Shown here: positions 29,979 to 33,769 of the stretch, piece by piece | Numbering within the stretch: the stretch's first letter is position 1 | Layout of the letters: every line of letters starts with the position of its first letter | Assembly (NCBI GenBank): GCA_013154175.1 | Contig: JAADCZ010000014.1 | Coordinates: forward strand, 1-33,769 | DNA from: Thermodesulfobacteriota bacterium | GTDB taxonomy: Bacteria; Desulfobacterota; Dissulfuribacteria; Dissulfuribacterales; QOAL01 | Reading direction: 5' to 3' | Length of the DNA: 33,769 nucleotides | Translations under genes and position numbers: made by a program | The notes under the pieces: generated by a model | The model's database searches: none | What the model was told of the DNA's origin: nothing | Seen by the model: only the letters and a program-made list of their open reading frames with translations

Positions 29979-30001
29979 GGGCCGGCTGCTTGGGCCGGCC
30001 C
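29979..30001 (+). terminator. Strong GC hairpin after napA without a clear U-tract
   Basis: GGGCCGGC (29979-29986), 7-nt loop TGCTTGG, GCCGGCCC (29994-30001). Confidence 0.5.
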
Positions 30002-30037
30002 ATGACTGTTCAATTTTAAAATTTAACAAATCTGCCT

Positions 30038-30718
30038 ATGAATCTGCCCATGAAGAGAATCATCTTTTACCTATTGTTACTTCTTATTTTCGTTTCCACT
30101 TTCGTTCATGCATCACAGGAAGAGTCAATCTTTCACTACAGTCACACCAAGGGGGCCGAGTGTGCCCAAAACTGGCAGATAATGGAGGAGATCCTCGACA
30201 AAAACGGCCTTAGATGCAAGGAGGTCGTAAAAGTCAAAGGCTTTCCTTATCTTAGGGGAACTCCGGAAATATTGAGGCTTGCATCAAAGATTTCCACCAA
30301 GTACGCAGGCCACAAGTGGCTTGAACTTCTTAGAAGAATCGACCTTCAGGCCCGCTATGCAGAGCTTTCTGCCCTTCCACCAAAGGAGCTTGAAACCTTT
30401 TGCAAGGCCGCTGGCATAAACTGCATCCAGGGCCGCATAAGGGCCTATGTTGCAAGATGCTCTGCCATCATGATGGGGGATGAAAAGACTAACCACGACT
30501 TTATGAAGGTCCTGAAGGAGGCTGCCCTAGAGTCTGCATCCAAGGGGCAGAAGAAGGGTGTGCGCTGCTTTGAAAACCCGCGCACCCTAGATGGCATTGC
30601 AGGAGAAGACACCATCTCTTCCATCTTCAAACCACCAGTCAAGTCAGGGGGATTTTCAAACATCCTTCAAAACAGAATCAGGACCCAACAAAAACTTAAA
30701 AACTACAAGCCCTATTAG
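30038..30718 (+). CDS. Secreted/periplasmic protein of unknown function inside the nap cluster (alternative start 30050)
   Basis: 226 aa with N-terminal hydrophobic signal-like segment and several Cys residues but no CxxCH. No family recognised. Lies between napA and napD. Confidence 0.7.
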   Translation: MNLPMKRIIFYLLLLLIFVSTFVHASQEESIFHYSHTKGAECAQNWQIMEEILDKNGLRCKEVVKVKGFPYLRGTPEILRLASKISTKYAGHKWLELLRRIDLQARYAELSALPPKELETFCKAAGINCIQGRIRAYVARCSAIMMGDEKTNHDFMKVLKEAALESASKGQKKGVRCFENPRTLDGIAGEDTISSIFKPPVKSGGFSNILQNRIRTQQKLKNYKPY

Positions 30719-30738
30719 TTAGAGGAGGTCAGGAAGAG

Positions 30739-30978
30739 ATGCCTGTTGGAGGATTTGTCATAAATGTGGACCCCGACAAGATCCATGAAACCCTGAATTT
30801 AATCGGGGAAATAGACGGGGTTGAAATCCACGGATCAGACGAAAAGGGAAACGTGGTTGCGGTTCTCGAATCTGATACCTCCAAGGAGATGGAGGAAAAG
30901 GTTGAAGACATCATGAAAATAGACACTGTCTTAAGTGTCGGGCTTACATACTTTAATGCCGAAGATGAAGTTTCATAA
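30739..30978 (+). CDS. napD: NapD-like chaperone
   Basis: 79 aa ferredoxin-like small protein (VGGFVINVDPDKIHETLNLIGEIDGVEIHGSDEKGNVVAVLES). RBS GAGGAGGT upstream, napG follows. Confidence 0.85.
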   Translation: MPVGGFVINVDPDKIHETLNLIGEIDGVEIHGSDEKGNVVAVLESDTSKEMEEKVEDIMKIDTVLSVGLTYFNAEDEVS

Positions 30979-31624
30979 GAAGTTTCAAAAAGAAAAAAAG
31001 GCCCATTCCCAAAAAGGGGACGTGTCCATTTCGAGAAGATTCTTTCTCATGGCCTCAGCAATGGCAGGCGCCATGTTTGCACTTCCTAGGCCGGCAAGGG
31101 CCATAAAATTTTTCAAATCCCCAGTAACCACAAATGTTCTAAGGCCCCCTGGAGCGGTGCCAGAGGAAATTTTTCCGTCAAAGTGCATTAGATGCGGAAG
31201 GTGTGTCGAGGTCTGCCCCTACAAGGCCATAAGACCCCTCGATATTAGGGAGGGAATCTACGCAGGGACCCCGCTCATCTTTGTGGAAGAGATTCCGTGC
31301 TATCTTTGCATGAAGTGCGTCGAGGTCTGCCCTACTGGCACACTTAGGCCAATTCAGCAAAAGGAAACCAGGATGGGCCTTGCGGTTATTGACAAACATG
31401 CATGCATGACATGGAACGAGGAGCTTGCCCTTTGCCGCACATGCTACAACGTCTGCCCCTTCAAGGAAAAGGCAATAAAACTAAATGAGCTTCGGCCAGT
31501 GGTCATTGATGACTACTGCACAGGCTGCGGCCTTTGTGTGCACGGCTGCCCTGTTACCAGAAAGGATGGGAAGAAGGCCATAAACGTCGAGCCCATCTAT
31601 GCCTCGCGACCAGTCAAGTGGTAA
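30965..31624 (+). CDS. napG: NapG-like ferredoxin-type protein with Tat signal and four 4Fe-4S motifs
   Basis: SISRRFFLMASAMAGAMF Tat signal, then CIRCGRCVEVCP, CYLCMKCVEVCP, CRTCYNVCP, CTGCGLCVHGCP. The track start is 30935; the ATG at 30965 is the likelier start. Confidence 0.9.
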   Translation: MKFHKKFQKEKKAHSQKGDVSISRRFFLMASAMAGAMFALPRPARAIKFFKSPVTTNVLRPPGAVPEEIFPSKCIRCGRCVEVCPYKAIRPLDIREGIYAGTPLIFVEEIPCYLCMKCVEVCPTGTLRPIQQKETRMGLAVIDKHACMTWNEELALCRTCYNVCPFKEKAIKLNELRPVVIDDYCTGCGLCVHGCPVTRKDGKKAINVEPIYASRPVKW

Positions 31625-31630
31625 TGAACC

Positions 31631-32437
31631 ATGAGCAAAAAGAAACGAAACAAATACACCACCTTGCGCCTTGTTACCCTTTCTTTGGCCTTTTTGTTGA
31701 TACTTGTTACCCCTTATCTGAACCTCCACTACCAGTTTAACTTCGTCCAGGGATGGTTCCAGAGCCTCAGCATAGGAAATCTCTGGTTTGTCTCCCCCCT
31801 TGAGGGCATCGAGAGCATACTCACCTCCCGCATGATATATGCCCCCTTGCTCGTTGGAATGCTGGTGCCAGTGCTTCTTGCTGCACTTCTTGGCAGGGTA
31901 TTTTGCAGCTGGATATGCCCCATAAGCTTTTTTTCAGAATTGATCGATAGGTTTCTCTCCCTATTTTCAAAAAGGAAACTTAGGCCCCAGGGTATCAGGC
32001 TTTCAAAGAGGCTCATCTGGTTCGCCCTAATGGGAGAGCTTCTTCTGGCCCTGGTAATCGGCGCCCCTATCTTTGTTTTTCTCTCCCCTCCAGGCCTCGT
32101 TGGCAGGGAGATCATGATGGCAACCCTTTTTAAGACCCTTGCCATAGAGGGTGTGGTGGTGTTGGTGGTGCTTTTTCTGCACATTGTGTCAAACAGGATG
32201 TTTTGCCGCTACTTTTGCCCCCTTGGAGGCCTTCTTGCCCTAATAGGCATCAAGAGGAGGCTCGTCATAGAAAGAAGTGATGAAGAGTGCATAAACTGCG
32301 GTATTTGCAAGAGGGCCTGCCCCCTTGGTCTTGACCCAGAAGAGGACGAGGCCAAGTCTGCCTACTGCTGGAACTGCGGCAAGTGTGTTGAAAACTGCAA
32401 GGTTTCAGCACTAAAATTTCGCTGGAAGGACATCTAG
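31631..32437 (+). CDS. napH: NapH-like membrane ferredoxin-type quinol dehydrogenase component
   Basis: 268 aa, multiple TM segments, CSWICPISFFSELID and CRYFCPLGG motifs, C-terminal CINCGICKRACP and CWNCGKCVENC. Confidence 0.92.
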   Translation: MSKKKRNKYTTLRLVTLSLAFLLILVTPYLNLHYQFNFVQGWFQSLSIGNLWFVSPLEGIESILTSRMIYAPLLVGMLVPVLLAALLGRVFCSWICPISFFSELIDRFLSLFSKRKLRPQGIRLSKRLIWFALMGELLLALVIGAPIFVFLSPPGLVGREIMMATLFKTLAIEGVVVLVVLFLHIVSNRMFCRYFCPLGGLLALIGIKRRLVIERSDEECINCGICKRACPLGLDPEEDEAKSAYCWNCGKCVENCKVSALKFRWKDI

Positions 32438-32515
32438 CACTCTTTGATCTAGCCCCTTTCTTATGAGGCGTAATTTTAATGGAAATCTTTTTCAAAAACC
32501 TTTAATCTGTTCTGC

Positions 32516-33187
32516 ATGGCCAAAAGAAAGAAGAAAAAGGGCAAAACCCAAGGGGCACTCGTAAAGGTTTCCCGTGTACACTTTCCAGAAGAGGCATCTC
32601 TACCCTGGCTTCCGATGCTCCTCGATGCCTACTACATAGCAGATAAGGGAATTGCCCTCGAGATTTCAAAGAGACTAAAGGCAGGGCAGACCCTGGCCTG
32701 TAAAAAGGGGTGTTCCAGTTGTTGCGCCACCCACACCACCATTCCAGTTTACCCTCTGGAGGTGGTTGGCATCTACTGGTATGTGATCGAAAAACTCGTT
32801 GGCCCAGAAAGGGAAAGGGTGAAGAATCAGCTTGCCAATTTTGGCGAAGGAAAGCCCTGCCCTTTCCTGGTGGATGGTGCATGTATCATCCACCCAGTGC
32901 GGCCCCTGGCCTGCCGCCATTTCAACGTGTTCAACAAGCCGTGTGAACCTGGGGAAGACCCTTATTACACAAGACGCCAAGACGTGCTGAACCCCAATGA
33001 ACGATACAAGGAGCGGGCACTTGCTGCCATGCTCCCATTTCACGGAATAAGGGAGCCTTCAGAGAAAAAGAGAATGGCTAAGGCAGGGGCCCTAAATTCA
33101 ATGGTTAAAAACCTGCACGAGATAGACTGGCAAAACCTTGCCAAAAGGATGGACGGCCAAATCGTTGAAAAGCGATCTGTAGGCTAG
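32516..33187 (+). CDS. YkgJ-family cysteine cluster protein
   Basis: 223 aa with CKKGCSSCC and CPFLVDGACIIHPVRPLACRHFNVFNKPC. Confidence 0.85.
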   Translation: MAKRKKKKGKTQGALVKVSRVHFPEEASLPWLPMLLDAYYIADKGIALEISKRLKAGQTLACKKGCSSCCATHTTIPVYPLEVVGIYWYVIEKLVGPERERVKNQLANFGEGKPCPFLVDGACIIHPVRPLACRHFNVFNKPCEPGEDPYYTRRQDVLNPNERYKERALAAMLPFHGIREPSEKKRMAKAGALNSMVKNLHEIDWQNLAKRMDGQIVEKRSVG

Positions 33188-33435
33188 GCCTCCTCCTTGT
33201 CCTTTTGGCTCCTGCCGGCAAGTGGCTCGATGTGGAAAAATTTATTTAGTATCACTGCCATTGGGCAAAAACCGGTTAGCGCAAAGACAATCATGTTGAA
33301 TCCTGCAAGCATTGGAAGGATGAACCAATACTTGCTCACAGTAAGCCCCAGGGTAATTCCTCCCAAAACCACAATTCCTGCAATGAGCCATATTATGCGC
33401 TCAAGATACCAATGATCAGTTGGTGCCCTGTACAT
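33184..33435 (-). CDS. DUF2892-type (YgaP TM-like) small inner membrane protein
   Basis: 83 aa with two TM segments and FNMIVFALTGFCPMAVILNKFF. Confidence 0.75.
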   Translation of the reverse strand: MYRAPTDHWYLERIIWLIAGIVVLGGITLGLTVSKYWFILPMLAGFNMIVFALTGFCPMAVILNKFFHIEPLAGRSQKDKEEA

Positions 33436-33464
33436 ATTTGGAAACTCCTTTTAAATTTTGAAAT

Positions 33465-33769
33465 TTATATTTCGTAGAGATCCACGGAATGTCCTGCCAT
33501 TTCCAGGACCTTCTGGACCCCGCTCTTTGTTCCCAGTGCAATAATGACATCACCTGGCTCAAGTGGCTCATCTGGCGAAAGCTGGAGGCTCATGGTGCCG
33601 CCCTTCTTCTTTATGGCGAGTACCGTGACACCTGTTCGCTCCCGCAAGGAAATTTCCTTTAGCGCCTTGCCATCCAGCTCAGAGCCAGGCAGAATCTCTA
33701 TCTGCTCAATATCGAGGTCGAAGCCGACACTGTGGCTTGCCAGGTCTAGAAACTCTGTAAGGGTGGGTT
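33465..33769 (-). CDS. TrkA-C/RCK C-terminal domain of a K+ channel or transporter regulator; N-terminus outside window
   Basis: Reverse-strand frame stays open past the track start to the window edge: PTLTEFLDLASHSVGFDLDIEQIEILPGSELDGKALKEISLRERTGVTVLAIKKKGGTMSLQLSPDEPLEPGDVIIALGT. Confidence 0.8.
   Translation of the reverse strand, partial: PTLTEFLDLASHSVGFDLDIEQIEILPGSELDGKALKEISLRERTGVTVLAIKKKGGTMSLQLSPDEPLEPGDVIIALGTKSGVQKVLEMAGHSVDLYEI

Noticed and set aside
1-33769. CRISPR arrays, tRNA/rRNA genes, transposases, toxin-antitoxin or phage-defence systems
   Set aside because: No regularly spaced repeats of CRISPR length, no tRNA-like CCA/TPsiC patterns noticed, and no recognisable mobile-element or defence proteins among the credible ORFs.

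Overview
The window looks like a chromosomal segment of a deltaproteobacterial/Desulfobacterota-type anaerobe; that lineage call is inferred from gene content only. From left to right it holds:
(1) A 3'-truncated tamB and tamA on the minus strand.
(2) A plus-strand TolC / HlyD / tandem-NBD ABC / two-permease export operon (YbhGFSR-like) with two small unknown proteins downstream.
(3) A minus-strand overlapping run: ClpX-like AAA+ unfoldase, degenerate receiver protein, hemB, MFS transporter.
(4) guaA and dnaE.
(5) A minus-strand cupin / haem-motif histidine kinase / OmpR-type regulator operon. It is divergent from a plus-strand respiratory cluster: NapC/NrfH-like tetraheme, octaheme HAO-family cytochrome, porin, NapM-like tetraheme, NapA, unknown secreted protein, NapD, NapG, NapH.
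(6) A YkgJ-type Cys-cluster protein, a DUF2892-type membrane protein, and a TrkA-C/RCK domain fragment at the right edge.
The most interesting region is about 20.8-32.4 kb. An octaheme HAO-family gene and a porin gene sit inside what otherwise reads as a Desulfovibrio-type napC-M-A-D-G-H cluster. A haem-binding two-component system is encoded divergently. The shared intergenic region carries about seven TAAC-core repeats, several about one helical turn apart, plus a perfect 19-bp palindrome. This is a candidate NrfA-independent nitrate/nitrite (or hydroxylamine) respiration locus with its own regulator. I saw no tRNA/rRNA genes, CRISPR arrays, transposases or recognisable defence systems.
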